The notes: generated by a model not told the origin, from the letters alone. Shown: positions 34,290 to 47,665, counted from the first letter of the stretch. The stretch: 64,000 bases of DNA from Nageia nagi (GCA_050084985.1 JBITNC010000001.1:205406001-205470000), one strand, 5' to 3'. Program-made: numbers and translations.

Positions 34290-35265
34290 ACAAATGACCA
34301 AAATTTAGAAGTGGGAATCATTCGACCCAATAAAGGCGCATTCTCGGTTCTAATGGTTTTGGTACACAAGAAGGATGGCTCATGGCGCATGTTCATGAAT
34401 TACAACTATCAAAAATAAGTTTCGAATGCGTATTAATGATTTGTTGGATGAATTACATGGCTTTGTTTATTTCACCAATCTTGATTTACATTCTGGATAT
34501 CATCAACTCAAACTTAGAGAGGAAGATATTCCCAAAACAACTTTTAACATGCACGAGGGTCATTATGAAATTTTTGTTAAACCTTTGGCCTAACAAATGC
34601 CCTTGCCGCAATTCAAAGCTTTATGTACTCCATATTCCACCCTTTCCTCTACAAGCTCATATTGACCTTCTTTGATGGCATCCGTATCTAAGACAAAGAA
34701 TGGCAAGAGCAACTACATGTGGACACCACATTGGCAATCTTACAAGAACCTAAATTGCATGCTAAGGAATCATAATGTGTTTTCGAAACACAAGAGGTAG
34801 AATATCTTGGACATATAGTATCACATGATGGTGTGAAGTTAGATCCAAGCAAGATCTAGGCTATGACGGAATGGAAGATTCCAACAACCATCAAGCAACT
34901 CCATGGATTCCTCGGACATGTAGGGTATTATCAAAGATTTTCTCGCAATAATGGGAGGATCGCAACATCTTTAACAACTTCACTCAAGCAAAATGTGTTT
35001 ATATGGAATGAGGAAGCTACAAAAGAATTTGAGCAATTAAAGGCTTCTATGTGTACAACCCTAGTATTAGCAACACCAAATTTCACCAAAACTTTTGTGG
35101 TTGAATGTTATGCTTTAGGACAAGGGATTGGAGCAATTTTAATGTAGGAAGGTCACCCGATTTCTTATGAATGCCATCAAATGCAAGGAAAAAATTTACT
35201 CAAACCCACTTATGAAAAATAAATATTTGCTCATTTCGTCCCTGTTGCCCTTCATTTTGCTCTAC
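34290..35265 (+). pseudogene. Ty3/gypsy RT and RNase H remnant
   Basis: It reads GIIRPNKGAFSVL, HKKDGSWRMF, then DELHGFVYFTNLDLHSGYHQ and KTTFNMHEGHYEIFV (RT fingers and palm), and then TIKQLHGFLGHVGYYQRFSRN and FVVECYALGQGIGAIL (RT connection and start of RNase H, 34863-35147). Several frames are needed. The RT core follows within about 100 bp of the primer site, so gag and protease are deleted. Confidence 0.8.
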
Positions 35266-36329
35266 AAGTGCGAGTTTTGAAGATTCAAAGTTTCTCCATC
35301 AATCTAAAGCTCTTCATCATGTATTTTGAGCTTTCCATCATGGAAGCTAATTCTTTTTTTTCTTTGTTCATTTATAACATTGTCCATATTTTGAATGGAT
35401 ATTTTTGTTTTCAAAATTTGTACATTTACTACAAAATAGGGTTAGGGTTTTGTTTTCTTTGATAAAACTCTTTTTTTTCACTCTTGTTTTAAGTTGATTA
35501 ATATGTTCCACTACTAGTTTATATTTTATTTGTACATTGTAGATTCACTAAAAATTAGGGTCAAGAAAAATTATTAAGATTTTTTTCCTTTTTTGGTATG
35601 CCTATAACCCAAATGGGTTTTCTTGTTTGCAAATGGCTTCCAAAGATGAGGGCCATTTATCTCTATTACCAAAGAAGGATTTTGCTTGGAAGGATGGGAA
35701 GAAAGGATCTTCTTCCAAATCAAGTTATTTGTAACTACTTGGTATTCATTGGTTCAAAATTCAAATACCATCTTCCAAGGATACTTGGTTGAGATCTAAG
35801 TTCCAAGAAACTTGTAAAATAGCTGCATTCCTGTATCGGAAACCTTTGAAAACTCAAAAACGTGGACGAAACTCGAAATCTTGTAAAGCATTATCTATAA
35901 AGGCTTATTTTGGATTTGGCATCATATAATCATCTATGAGAGTTAATATAGACATGGTTTTCCTTCTAAAATGTTATTTATGTGTATCATTCTTATTGTT
36001 TTGCAAGTTAATGTGGTATTTTAAAAAAAGCAAATATTTATAACATGTTTCCCCCAACGTACCCATTTTGGAGGGTCACATTTCCAGGATTTCCCGTTCC
36101 AGAAACTTGGAAACGTTTCCACGTTTCGTGCAACTTAGGTCGAGATGTAGGGTATTTTGTGGACCCTAAGGTCACTCATGAGATACAAGCGCCACTATGT
36201 TCCATGGTAGAGAAGAAAATAAAAAATAAAAAACTAGGGTTGCAATTGGAGCTAGGCTTGGGAACTATGGCTTCAATGATGGTGCGTCTTATGAGTAAGA
36301 ATCAACATCAAAGTCTATTTTTGGCCCAT
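35266..36329. other. No recognisable gene
   Basis: AT-rich sequence with short open frames only. 36040-36130 has G+C-richer GGAAACGTTTCC-like palindromic stretches that may be subterminal DNA-transposon sequence. Confidence 0.4.
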
Positions 36330-37390
36330 GCATTCAATTTTCAAGTGGTGATACCATGGAGAGACAAAATGTACAAGAGGGTTTCTTTGGAGGAGGTGGT
36401 GGTGTAAGTGGGTGTAGAGAATGTTGTCCAAGTTGTGATGGACAATGCTACAATATGTGTTGTTGCAAAAAGACTACTTGAGGAGAAGTACCCCAATTAA
36501 TTTTGGAGCCCATGTGCAACCCATTACATTGACCTTATGCTAAAGGATACTGGCAAGCTTGCATGGATTAAAAATGTGATTGAAGAAGAAAAAACAATTA
36601 CAAAATTCATCTACAACCACACTTGGGTGCTTTGTTTGATGAGAGAGCACGTGACTGACAAGGAGATTATTTGTCCAGGTATCAATCAATTTGCCTCCAA
36701 TATTATTGCATTAAAAAGCCTTCCAGATGCATATCTTAAGAGGATATTTGTGAGTAGTGATGGATGGGGTCTCCTTTTTTCCACAAGGAGGATGGAGAGA
36801 AGGTCATCAAAATAATGTTTGACGAATTTTTTTTGAAGGGTGTTCATAAGGTTATGTACGTGTTCTTTTATGCTTTTTCAATTTTTAGTTTGTAACTTTG
36901 TATTCCTAAATTTAAATTTGTAAATCTTTTTTTTTTGAGGTGATTGAAACTTTGGTCAAGGTTTTTCACTTTGGAGATGGTGATTTGATGCCAATGTGCT
37001 ATCTCTATGAGGCCATGGATAGGGAAAATAAGGCTATCCAATATCCAACATTTTTAATGCAGAGAGACATGTAAATTGGATCCCATTTGGCATATCATTA
37101 AAAGGAGATGGACCCAACAACTTTATCAACATTTACATGTACCACGGTGCTATATGAACCCCAACTTTTTTTACACTTATGATTTTGAGCCCGATGAGGA
37201 GGTTATGGATGACTTCTATACTTGCATAGACAGGATGATCCCTGAGGATCACACCAAAGACTTAATGCCCTATGAATTGCAAGCCTATAAGAAAGTTGAG
37301 GTTAGGGTCTTTTCTCTAGTTCTTTGCAACACGTTGAGGACAACCTTGTGGCCAAGTAACACATTAAAATTCAATAAAGGTAGGGTCTTT
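36330..37390 (+). pseudogene. hAT-like transposase remnant, DUF659 and C-terminal part
   Basis: It reads VGVENVVQVVMDNA, LLEEKYPN, FWSPCATHYIDLMLKDTGKL, FIYNHTWVLCLMREHV and PGINQFASN (DUF659 region). After a likely intron (about 36846-36938) come FHFGDGDLMPMCYLYEAMD, WHIIKRRWTQQLYQHLHVP..YMNPNFFY and DFYTCIDRMIP, the usual hAT C-terminal order. Stops at 36407 and 36500 and frame changes break it. Confidence 0.8.
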
Positions 37391-38400
37391 TTAGAATTTG
37401 CATAATTTAGAATCTATATTGAGTTTTTAAAATGTCATTACCCTTTTGCAAATTTATGGTGGGAAGATAATGGTGCTCGATCATGAAATCCTCAAAGGCT
37501 AGCAATGTGGACATCAAGTCATCCTTGAAGCGTTTTTGGGAATAAATGCAATTGGTCATTATTTGAGAGCATTAACACCAAGAAATACAATAGGTTAAAC
37601 CAATGATGCTTCAATGACCTTGTGTTCGTCCAATACAATCTTCACCTTCACCTCAAACAAGTGGAGGGCACAAATTCACGTCATGTCATTGACCTTGATG
37701 GTATGAATCCACTAGCAGATTGGTTTCACTGAGGAGAAACTTGAGCAGTTTGAAAGGGAAGTAGTAGAAGAACCATCAATCAAGACTTCATTTGAAGGGA
37801 AAGTAAATGAAGAATTGTAAGAGCTCTGCTTTCTGGAATTAAATAGAGGTAAATGTGTGAAGTCTTTTATTGCAAATAATCAGTCAAACCAAGAAGTTAA
37901 TGATGGTATTATACATGCTCTTTACCCTGAAATGAATACGGTCTTGCTGCACTTTAGAAAACAGTTTTTCATATATCCACAGATTATGCTAAATGCAGTC
38001 TGTTTGCATTTGAAGGTAATGTCATCTAGTTCTATTATAGATATAAAGTTGGTTTACAGATTTTTGTTGAAATCTATTCATGGATACAGATAAAGATCGA
38101 AATACACATATGGACACCAATGGTATCTTGAAAGATGTTGTAGTGTCCAATATCAAGTGTATTTTAACAGCACATACTGAGGGTAATTATTTTGGAATAG
38201 ATGGAAGCTATTGCCCAGAGATTACAAGTGATTCAGGTCTTCCTGTCCTTGTGCAACATTTCCTATTCTAATAGGTGCTACAAACCAATTGGATTTAATA
38301 GGATGTTAAAAGACTTATCCATATATCTAATTAAATTCAGTATTAAGAGCTCTAAAGCTTCTAATCTTCTATACTATTGCAATGACAACTGTTTCAGAGC
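37391..38400. other. No recognisable gene
   Basis: Short open frames only. I see no motif that assigns this stretch to either flanking element. Confidence 0.4.
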
Positions 38401-38880
38401 AATTTGTGAAGGATGACAACTATGTTGTGGCTTTATATTGTATAAGAACAGAATACCCATTGAACCTGAGTTCAAAATGAAGGAGAAAACTATGAGGGCT
38501 TTGCATGATGCACCAACAGAGTATTGAGGAGAGTTGGTAATGTAACCTATGAGTTGGAATTGCCAAAAGGGGAGTCAGATTTACAATGTTTCCATTTGTC
38601 TTGCCTTAAAAAGGCACGTGGACAGCATGTTGTGCCATCAATTGATATAACACCCCTTGATGATGAGGGGAACTTGTATTGGTCTCAAATGCCATTTTTG
38701 ATGCATGGGAGACAAGATTGAAGAATAGAACCATTACAAAGTACTAGGTTCATTGGAGGAGCCTACCCACAAAGAATGCTACTAGGGAGGGGCCATAGAT
38801 ATTTGAACATCCAACATTACATTGCTTATGAGCAGAAATACCGGGAAGGGTGGACTTGTACTATCCTCTTTTCACTAAGG
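38400..38880 (+). pseudogene. Ty3/gypsy integrase ends and decayed chromodomain
   Basis: KMKEKTMRALHDAPT (38477) is the start of an integrase zinc-binding region. It joins directly to RRVGNVTYELELPKGES and CFHLSCLKKARG (38524-38630), the integrase C-terminus, so the catalytic core is deleted. A decayed chromodomain follows in another frame (VHWRSLPTKNATREG). It is probably the tail of the gypsy remnant at 34290. Confidence 0.7.
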
Positions 38881-40095
38881 TAACACATGTGGGACCCACA
38901 AGCCTATTTCTATACTTCTCAATGGGTGAGGGGTGATTGCTAGAGAAGCAGATATGGTGAGGATTGGTTTCATTTAATTGTCATTGGTATTTTTATGAGT
39001 TTGGAAAATTTCTTATATTTTAGATGCATTTAATAAATTTTAGGAGGTTGATTTGAGGAGGGAACCCTTACCATTAGTCTCTGTTAGGGTGTTTTTCTTT
39101 CCTACCCTAAAGTAGTGAGAAAAATGCCAATACCTTAGGTGGAGGGACGTGACTCCCTCCCACTATGGTCACTAGTTACCGCAAAGGTTAGCTTCACGCA
39201 TTATGCGAGAATAACCTAGGAGATGGCTGAAATGCTTAGAGCTGCCACCAACATGAATATCATGCGTGGGTTCAAGGGACTGTGAGTTCTGTATTTAGGC
39301 TTCAATGAGGTTGTTTCCGAAAGTACTGAAAAAGGAAATAAGGGATGCGAAAACCACAAAAAAAGGTGTAAAATAAAAGTAAAATAAAAACAAAGAAAAA
39401 TGCTGGAAAGACCGTGGGAAGTCAAATGCAATGTGGGGCATACAAACTCATGGGCTTGAGACAAGTCCTCATAAGTCAACTCACTTAGGCTCATTGCACA
39501 TTCCTCGCACCCACTATCCAATCCACTAGCCAACAACATGAATAGCTTAGTGGACACAGCGTGAAGCTATGGTGAGACAAAATGAAGCAAGGGTAGGACG
39601 TAAAGATCTACGTGGAGTTTCTATGGTGAGCGACATTAGTGAGACATTTCGAAGTGACCAAACCTAAACTACAAATAGTGAAGTACCATTAACAAGACAT
39701 TAACCAATTACTTCGCAAGATATCCAAACAATCTCTTGTCCACTCCAATGAAGTTTACAAGATGCACCAAGTAAATTGAATTAGCTCCAAGCAATGATAG
39801 AACAAACATTGATAACACTATCAACCATTCATTCGTATTCACTATCTCAACATGAGCAAGCATCTAATCATAATAGCATCCACATCCACCACATCTAACA
39901 ATTAAGAGAAATTTTTGGTTTTCAAGCAAAAGTTCTTCCAATTGAGAAGTTGTCAATCCCCTTTTACAAATGAATCAAGATGGAGTATAAGTAGTTTTAG
40001 GAGCAACCAACAATGTTTCCCTAACCCTAATAACGAGTCTCAAGAAAATTAAATGTGGTCCAATAAGCATATGCCACTTGACATTACAAAGTCTT

Positions 40096-40136
40096 CCAAA
40101 CTCGTGGGAGCAAATCCTCATCCTTCACGAGTTTGG
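40096..40136 (-). promoter_or_regulatory. 3'-tail hairpin with conserved loop (gene D)
   Basis: Perfect 11-bp stem (CCAAACTCGTG with CACGAGTTTGG) around a 19-nt loop containing GGATGAGGATTTGCTCC. It lies 80 nt past the stop codon of gene D. The loop sequence is shared with genes A and E; the stem is not. Confidence 0.8.
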
Positions 40137-40215
40137 GAATAAAATATTATCAAAAATGTCTAGCTGGAAAATAAAACTTTTATGAAAATAAACTAAAAAT
40201 AATCTGAAATAACAG

Positions 40216-43200
40216 TTAGGCCAATGGTGGACCCAAGCTCACAACTCGATCCTCAAAGTCATCATCTAGGAATCTCGTCGTAAGCTCCAATACGCACATC
40301 ATCTCTACAAACTTCAGCCCGCTCATAGTAACACTGTCATCAACCTCGTCCACCAACTTTTGCATCTCAGCCTTCCACGCATGAGCTTGCAACATGTGTC
40401 TCAAGTGGCTCCCAAACTGGTAAGAGTTCACATCTTCTGTCAAAATCAGGCTATGAAGATGGTATTTGACCTCAACCACTACCTCATTGGCCTCCTATAT
40501 GGTAGTGTCCTCCTCCAAGAACCGCACATGAAAGTCCATCTGCTCAATGCATGAATGTACCCTATCGTTGACTGTGGCCACCTCATTCTTCATCTCTTGG
40601 AAGCGGGTGAGCACCTGATTATTCACGCCCTAATAGAACCAAAAATCCTCACAAAACCTGACATGCTCCGGTCTCCAAGATTGCATTGCTTCAAATCTCA
40701 GTATCATGGGTCTTTGGGAATCTAAAATCCTGTGGAGTCTGACCCTCTAGGTCACGATGTGCTTTAACTTCTCCTTGAGCAAGACTTTATGAAGAGCCTC
40801 AACGAACCGCCTCAACACTACCAAGACCTCTTCAATCACCTCATGCTTCACTGTCATCATGCCTTCCTTGAGGGGTTTCACTTTTCGAAGCTCCTCTGTA
40901 GGTACCTTGGTTGACTCAAGCTCATGGGTCAGTTTCCTCTAGGCAGCTAACTCTTTCTTCAACTTATTTATCTCCTTTTCCTTCAACAGCCCGTCCTCGA
41001 AAATTGCCTGTGTTTGAGATGATTGCATGTTTCCTGCTAGTCACGCCAATGGGACCAGTGTTGATGATCTAATTTATCTGCTTCAAGTCCTTGAGGCACT
41101 GAGGGTTATCTTTTTCAGCCGCTATAGTCTTAATGCATACCGCATTATCCGTCATGTGTACATAAGTCTGACTCCTCCCCAAACAAGTAGAACTCTCTCC
41201 AATCTGATCATTAGCTCCCTGGCTCTGAACTTCTCCCCAACATCCATGTTAAAGACATCAAGGCACTCATCCATATCTACGCCCCACTCATGATTAGGTG
41301 AAGGCTGATGGATCTCAACAACTGCTTCGGTAACAATGATGGCATTTTCCTTGACTCTCTTCGAAGGCCTTTCTTCTTGTCCTGCAACTTCCCCGGGTGT
41401 CACTGATAATCTAGACTAAGATCCCCTCTTCAATTGAACTCTCTTGGGTACTGACTCAGGGGTTGGATCTTTGTTTTTTCCTTTGAGATGTTGAAGGCTT
41501 CAAGGCAGCTTGGTTATGAACCTCCCTCAATATCTCTAAGGGTGGATCTTCTTCACCCTATGCATCTTGAATATCTCTTCTCGGAATGGTACTCGCTACA
41601 TGCTCATTCTTTGGTTTTCATTGGACTCATCCTCGAGTATGCTCTCATATTCCCCTTCGCCAAGTATGCATTATCGTCACCTTCTTGTCCTTTTGCTTGT
41701 TCTCTCTCAAGGGTATTGTCAAGCTCGTACAAATGACCCGAAGACTCCAATCCTAATGGTGTGATGGTCTGGGATGGACGTGACATACTTCTCTTGGCGG
41801 CCTCTAGGATGGTGATGGATCTACTTCTCTATTCCTTACACATCTTACCACTTTGTCAGTGGCCACAGGCTCTAACTCCCTCACATCATGCTCATCAACT
41901 ATCTCCCTAACCTGCTGTACTTCCTGCTCTATCGGGTTCTTCCCGTGCAAGGATGCATACTACCTAACAGGCTCCTCAATTGCCAGTGGAAACTGAGTGA
42001 CTCTGGATGTGGATTCATGTGGCTTCTTTCCTCGAGGCCGAGACAACCTCTTATCAATAAACACTTCCACTTCCCGTTCTTGCTTCACTTCCACCCCACT
42101 ACTGGTGTTCCAAAACAGCTCCTCGTCTCTAAGTGGCCTATGCTCGTAGGTCCTCTTCCTCTCCTTCATATAGAAGTTGTGGATTCAATGCTCAACATCA
42201 TAATGGCTGGTGGCTGCCATCTTATTGAAGTTGTATTGTCCCAACTCCTCTATCATGGAATTCACGTCCGCCCATGCTTTGCACTGGTACTCTCCCACTA
42301 TGATAGGCAAATTGGAAATGGTTGACTTCTTTTGCCAAACATGCTCATGTAGGTAGGTCAACTACCTCATCATCTCCATTAGGAGCATCTTGTTGCTCAC
42401 ATACCGGGGCAGTTGATATGGTTCTACGATTGATTCATAGAGTCAAATATAGGAGTAATGTTGGTGATGGATGAAGAAGTCTCCATGCGTCCTCAAAGCA
42501 TTCTAGGCTGAGTTGGAGATCCTAGCAACAGTGATTTCTCCCTTGAGCTCCTTATAGATCTCATACTCCCATCCATCACTCTTCATCGTGAAGTTCTTCC
42601 ATCTCCTCTCGATCTTCCACTTAAGGTAGCATTTCCATATTGCATATGTTCCTTTCAGAATCAAGTTTGTCTCCCCTAAAGCCATATGCCTATGTTTGCC
42701 ATGCAATAGCAGGTATACCAAATAAGAATTGAGGTAGAATTTGTGTGTGGTCGCCAACGATGACAGGTGGTCCATGATGCTATCATTCAACAGCTTACTC
42801 CACTTGATCTTCTTCCCTCTACCGATCTCCACGATGAAGCCAAAGAACTTCCAGAATTTGTACACATCTTCCTTCCCGAGAACTCTTGACAACATGAGGA
42901 TCATTAACTCCACAGAAGGGTAGAAGTGAGAGCGAGGGGCATTGATGAGTGTGTTTCCCTTCAAGTTGTGGTGTTCCTCCAACATCCAATTCTTAATCGT
43001 TGCAGCTGCCCTATTGGTGTCTAGATAACATGTCAATGACTCCACCTCAGTATATTCAAAGCTGCCCTCTGAAGTCCATTGAAATGTTGTCTTGATGGCT
43101 TCCGAGCTAAAGTTCATGATGACATTGCCCTTGATGTCACGAAGCACTCTCTCACCCTTCTTCCAATGTTGGCCGGCCTCAAAGCACAACTCTAGGTACG

Positions 43201-43480
43201 AAGTTGTGAATGGGATAAAGGTGCAGTTTGAAAGCTCGAAGAAGAACACGATGTCTTGTTTCAACTCACTGATCGACCTGTTCCTGATCTTCTCCCTCAT
43301 CTGAATGGGATTCACCTTCTGCCAATCTATGTCTTCGATAGTGGCCATTCCATTCTTGGAGAACCTAGCCCCCTGGGGCAAGGGGTCTTGTCGCTCACAT
43401 ATGGTGATGATACAATCTTGTCTAATGGTCTCCAGATCACATGCATAGTCCTTGGCCGATTTGCTCTTGGAAGTGGTCAT
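40216..43480 (-). pseudogene. Family gene D, nearly intact N-terminal half, broken beyond
   Basis: I choose the ATG at 43480 (MTTSKSKSAKDY), because the TATA box is at 43702 and the open frame upstream of it would not be transcribed. It is open for about 325 codons to a stop at 42503. Blocks: DIDWQKVNPIQ, YLELCFEAGQHW..GERVLRDIKGNVIMNFS, IKWSKLLNDSIMDHL, FYLNSYLVYLLLHG, and WKNFTMKSDGWEYEIYKELK. After the stop the same frame goes on with SYI*LYES...PYQLPRY and LTYLHEHVWQKKSTISNLPI. The linker is acidic and basic, and the final block TEDVNSYQFGSHLRHM...AWKAEMQ matches copy E. At least four stops in all. Confidence 0.8.
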
Positions 43481-43694
43481 GATGTCTCGGCAAGTGGTGA
43501 AGGCCTTCCAAGATGATGCATTGGTGTTCTTGCAAAGCAATGACTCCCACGTTGCTCTCCTTGATCCCTTGCACAAGCCTCTCCAAGCAATGATGCGAAT
43601 TCCAAGTTCAAAAATCTGCAATTTCCTACAATTCTTGCACAAAAGTGGAAGAGGAATGCGATTTGAATTTAGGAAAATGAGGTCTCCAAGCTGG

Positions 43695-43702
43695 TATTTA
43701 TA
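43695..43702 (-). promoter_or_regulatory. TATA box of gene D
   Basis: GCTATAAATACC on the minus strand, 215 nt upstream of the chosen ATG and just downstream of palindrome array D. Confidence 0.65.
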
Positions 43703-43837
43703 GCTGAGACTAGCTTCTAGCAAACAAGGAAAATACATCCCAACCGTCCAGATGGTTGATCTCGAGATGTGTGCCTTCATGAATTTTAGTGCCTAACTAG
43801 CTAGGACCAGACGTGGGGGTTTTGGAGCTCCTTCAGG

Positions 43838-44810
43838 CTTGGCTCATGCCTAGAAAAGACAAGATTTTGTCTTTCTGGAGCATGCGCCAGCCTTGGGGTT
43901 GAGTACACTCCCCACGTTGATCTTCCTTGCTCTTTTGCTTGTTCGACTTGACCTTGGAGCCCGTCCTGAGACCTGATCTTGCCTAATTCTTGCTCTCCTT
44001 GGGTCTAGCTTGCTCATTTTTCCCAACAGTCCAACCAAGAGGCCCCTCCAAGTTTGGCGCATGATTTTAAAAGACAAGATCTTATCTTTTTGAAATGCAC
44101 TCCAATCTCTCTGTCTCTTCCAGTCTGGGCAGATGGTCCAGAAAATCAGGGTTGTCTTCCTGAGGCATGCGATGGGTTGCAAGTGACCAGATTTGCTCCA
44201 TTTTGGTCTTCTGCTCCGAGACTTAGTCATATTTTCAAGTTCATTCCGTCCTGGTGTCTTCCCAGCCTTGGTGCATGCTCCCAAAAGTCAAGAATTTGTC
44301 TTTTTGAGGCATGCGCCAGCCCCTCTAGTCATGTTGGAGCAGGATCTAGGCTTCTAGACTCCATGCCTTAGCCAATTTTCACATTTTGACTCAACCAGAT
44401 GCCTTCCTAGGCTTGGCACATGCTCCCAAATGACAAGATTTTGTCTTTTTGAGGCATGCGCCAACCTCTTGGATGGGTGCACTTTGATCTTCTAGGTCTC
44501 AAGTCCATCCTGGTGGCCTCCTGGCTTGGGTGCATGCTCCAAAAAGACAATTTTATCTTTTTGAGGCATGCGCTAGCCTTGAAATGCACTAAGTTACTTT
44601 TTTTTTTGCCTTCATTCTGACTTGGATGTCTTCTTGAGCCTGGTGCATGCCCCAAAAAGACAAGATTTTGTCTTTTTATGGCATGAGTCGAGTCCAAGAG
44701 TAACCCAATTCATCATTCCAGACTTGATCTTGAAATTGGTCATCTTCTTGGCCCGAGCGCATGTCCCAAAAAGAAAAAGGTTGGCTTCTTGGAGCATGCG
44801 CCAAGCTTGG
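43838..44810 (-). repeat. Palindrome array D upstream of gene D
   Basis: Seven units near 43838, 44057, 44269, 44412, 44525, 44638 and 44754; the last five are 113-143 bp apart. Each has outer arms (GGTGCATGC ... GCATGCGCC) and inner arms AAAAGACAA and TTGTCTTTT around GATT. Open frames on both strands here are products of the repeat, not genes. Confidence 0.85.
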
Positions 44811-44937
44811 GAGTGGCCCAGATTCGACTTGCTTGGTTTCAACTCAACTTGAGTTTTCCAGTTGCACCTGAACTCAACTTAAATTCCCCAAACTTAGCCA
44901 TTTTTTGAGGGTTTTAGTTTTCAACATGACACAACCA

Positions 44938-45490
44938 AGACTAGGTGGATGAATACACTTAGGTGCTAGGGTGATAGGAGTGATTTTGAGTCAATTAGAG
45001 ATGAGGGGAGGCTATACTGACTAGGTGCTAGACGAGTGTAAGTTGCGGAGGGTCCCTAGAATTGCGAAATTTTGGGGTGAGTTGTGTAGGGCACAATAGT
45101 CTCCACATGGGGGATTTACCCTAAGGGGACTTTTTTTACTATTTCCATTGCTCATGCCCTTGGAGATATTTTAAGTGTAGAAATTAATTATAAGTGACAT
45201 GGGGAAAACTTGTTTCTATTTCTTAAGGGCTTTTGGAGGACTTCCAAAGACAAGATCATGTCCTAAAGCCTATCATTGGATTTGCATTTGGGTGTTAGTT
45301 ACCTGTTCATAATGCTTTACATCAGGCCTTTTTGATGAGTGGTTCTCCAACTATGACTAATTTACTGATGAGGGATAAGGGTTTATTGGGTACTAGGGCA
45401 ATTTAATAATATTACACTAGTGCCATGTTATAAGGTACTTGATTATTAACATTAAAATTAACATGGTCTAAGTGGTATCAGTGTCACATC
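44938..45490 (+). other. LTR end with Met-tRNA primer site, remnant
   Basis: TGGTATCAGTGTCAC (45473-45487) follows an AT-rich tail, the usual junction of LTR and primer site in plant Copia and chromovirus elements. The LTR body is probably within 44938-45472. No coding sequence of that element is recognised downstream. Confidence 0.5.
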
Positions 45491-46117
45491 AAGTAAAAAA
45501 AAGTGTTTGTTTATTTCTATTGACATTTAAATTAGGCATCTAGGGTTTGAAGCATGTCAATTAATAAATAGAAGCCCTCCAACATTTAACAGATTCATTC
45601 TATGCTTATATCGCATTTTCAGACCTAAAGAGGGCAGGTAAACCATGCAACACTCATTTATCAATTCTGTCTGGTTTCTTGTGGGCAATCTCATCCAGGG
45701 ATTGCCTTGAGCTGAAAACATTCTCCTTCCTATAGATAGACTGATTTCAGGGGTGGCTGGAGCAGCATTATACAACAGCTTCAGTTCTCATTTAGGAAAT
45801 ATCTTCTATCAAGTGCTTTACTTCTAGTTAGTTTCATATAATTACTCTATTGATGTATTCCAGCATATTTTATCAATAAAATACAGCTCCGTAGATATTG
45901 TTCAATTTATTTTGTTACTTATCAACGAAAGCCACAACACAAATTTCAAAAATTCAAACCTGTTGAAATTTCATCAGGAATGAAATTGTGTTAACAATAC
46001 TATTAGAGGATGCATGCAACAGTTTGATGAAAGTCATCAACTAAAACAGCAACCAACCATGATTGAGGCCCTTAATGCTGCAACAACAGCCAATGGAAGT
46101 GCGTACAAGATGGGAGG
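45491..46117. other. No recognisable gene
   Basis: Contains AATAAAATACAGC (45878) and a short minus-strand open frame at 45557-45775 of no recognised family. Confidence 0.4.
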
Positions 46118-46509
46118 TGTTGTGCTCAAACAAAACACATCCCAAAATTGCCAATTTTGAGGACTCAACTTTTTGCTAAAGTCATAGCCACTAGCGTCAA
46201 AGCCTCATTCATCTTACTGCAACCACTCGTTACCCTATCATGACCCACATAGTTATAGTGAGCTCAAAAGTAAAGATGCCAAAATTTGACCAAGTTTGGT
46301 ATATAGGAGAGAGTCTATGGGTAGCCCAAGTTTAGAGAGATGGTGAGTCTGAGCCCGAAACTGACAATATTTGGCTCAATACATGACTTTATCACAAGTG
46401 CTCCAAGTGTAAACACCCAGCTTGTGGCGACTTCGAGACCATGAAAAGATGAAAATGACTAAGTGTTGGCCTTAGGAGATGTCAAAATTAACTTGAAGAA
46501 AGACAAGGA

Positions 46510-47412
46510 GGCCAATGCATGACAGAAAAGTCATAATCATGAATTTTGAAAGCATGTGCCTAGTTAGGAAAAGTCTCAACACAAAGTGAATAGGATCGAA
46601 GACTCAAAATGGAAAAAATGAGAGCTCAAAGCTTGAGTGCATGATTTCAAAATTCATGATTATGACTTTTTGAAGCATGCGCCTAGGATTGGGGAGCTTG
46701 AAGACCAAGTTCAAGGAAAAAGAGGGCAAGGTGGAGCACACAAGAGGCTTGCGGTGGTTCATAAGTTGTGGGGTGCTCTGAAGATAGAAAATTAGCTAAG
46801 GAAACAAAAAGAGACATCAAATCAAGCTTAAGTCCACCCAGGGAGCCTAGTGCATGACTTCAAAAGTCATAATTATGACTTTGAAAGCTCGGGTCCAGGT
46901 CTTGTGCCAATCTAGAAGAGAGATCTAGTTCATTTCAAAGAGGGGAATTTGGCTAAGGTAGGAGCTTTGGAGAGTGAAATCGGGAAAAAGGAGGCAAAAG
47001 AGGCCAGGCGCATGGATATAAAATTCATAATTATGACTTTGGAAAGCATGCACTCAAGGAAGAAGGCCAGCCAAGTCAAGCGCATGGGGGATAAAGACAA
47101 AATGATGACTTTTGGTGGCTTGCACTGGGCTTGAGGGAACTTCTAGGAGTGTTTGTGATCAAATTTCAATAAGTGTGGACCCAGGAAGGGTTAAAATCAA
47201 GTTGAAAGCGAGCCAAAAACCAGGCGCAAGGATGAAGAAGGCAAGTTGATGACTCAAGAAGGCTTTGCCCAAGTTCCATGAGGCCTCCAGGTCAAGCGCA
47301 TGGTTTGAAAAGACAAAATCATGACTTCCAAAAGCATGTGCCTAGCCTCGAGACACACCTAGATACAACGCATGATTTCAAAAGACAAAAACTTGACTCC
47401 TGGAGGCATGCG
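46510..47412 (+). repeat. Palindrome array F
   Basis: Eight units near 46510, 46634, 46848, 47005, 47075, 47222, 47294 and 47357. Outer arms are of the form GCGCATG ... GCATGCGC. The clearest inner palindrome is AAAGTCATAATTATGACTTT (46866-46885). The motif GACTAAGTGTTGG occurs at 46457. Confidence 0.8.
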
Positions 47413-47581
47413 CTCATCCATGAGAACCATCCACCTCCAACACTGGGCCCTAGAATGCAAAATTTTGAAATTTAGGACCAATGCACATCCCTAGGTTGGC
47501 TAGATCAAAGGGATAAGATGAATTTGTCACATTCTCAGCCAATCCTAGCCGACCAAGAGCAAAAAAAACCCTAATTTTATT

Positions 47582-47587
47582 TATAAG
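47582..47587 (+). promoter_or_regulatory. TATA-like box of unit F
   Basis: ATTTATAAGAGG lies between array F and the ATG at 47666, in the same position as in units A and D. Confidence 0.45.
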
Positions 47588-47665
47588 AGGGGTATTTCAC
47601 CTTCATTTGCAAATCATGAATTTGTTTTCTCTGTCTTTAAATCCGCTAAGGCATCAAAGGTCAGA

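Larger units (their letters stand above)
39140..44937 (-). mobile_element. Unit D (family gene with palindrome array), minus strand
   Basis: Same plan as units A, B, E and F: palindrome array (about 44810-43838), TATA box (43702), family gene (43480-40216), conserved-loop hairpin (40136-40096) and 3' tail. The left end (TGGTTGTG, 44937) and the right end (CACGTCCCTCCA, 39140) are only approximate matches to the other units. I found no target repeat. Confidence 0.5.

Noticed and set aside
41888-42325. 145-codon plus-strand frame
   Set aside because: It lies antisense to the linker of family gene D, whose motifs continue on the minus strand.
44054-44852. Frames on both strands in array D as genes
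   Set aside because: They arise from the repeated palindrome units and repeat the same words.
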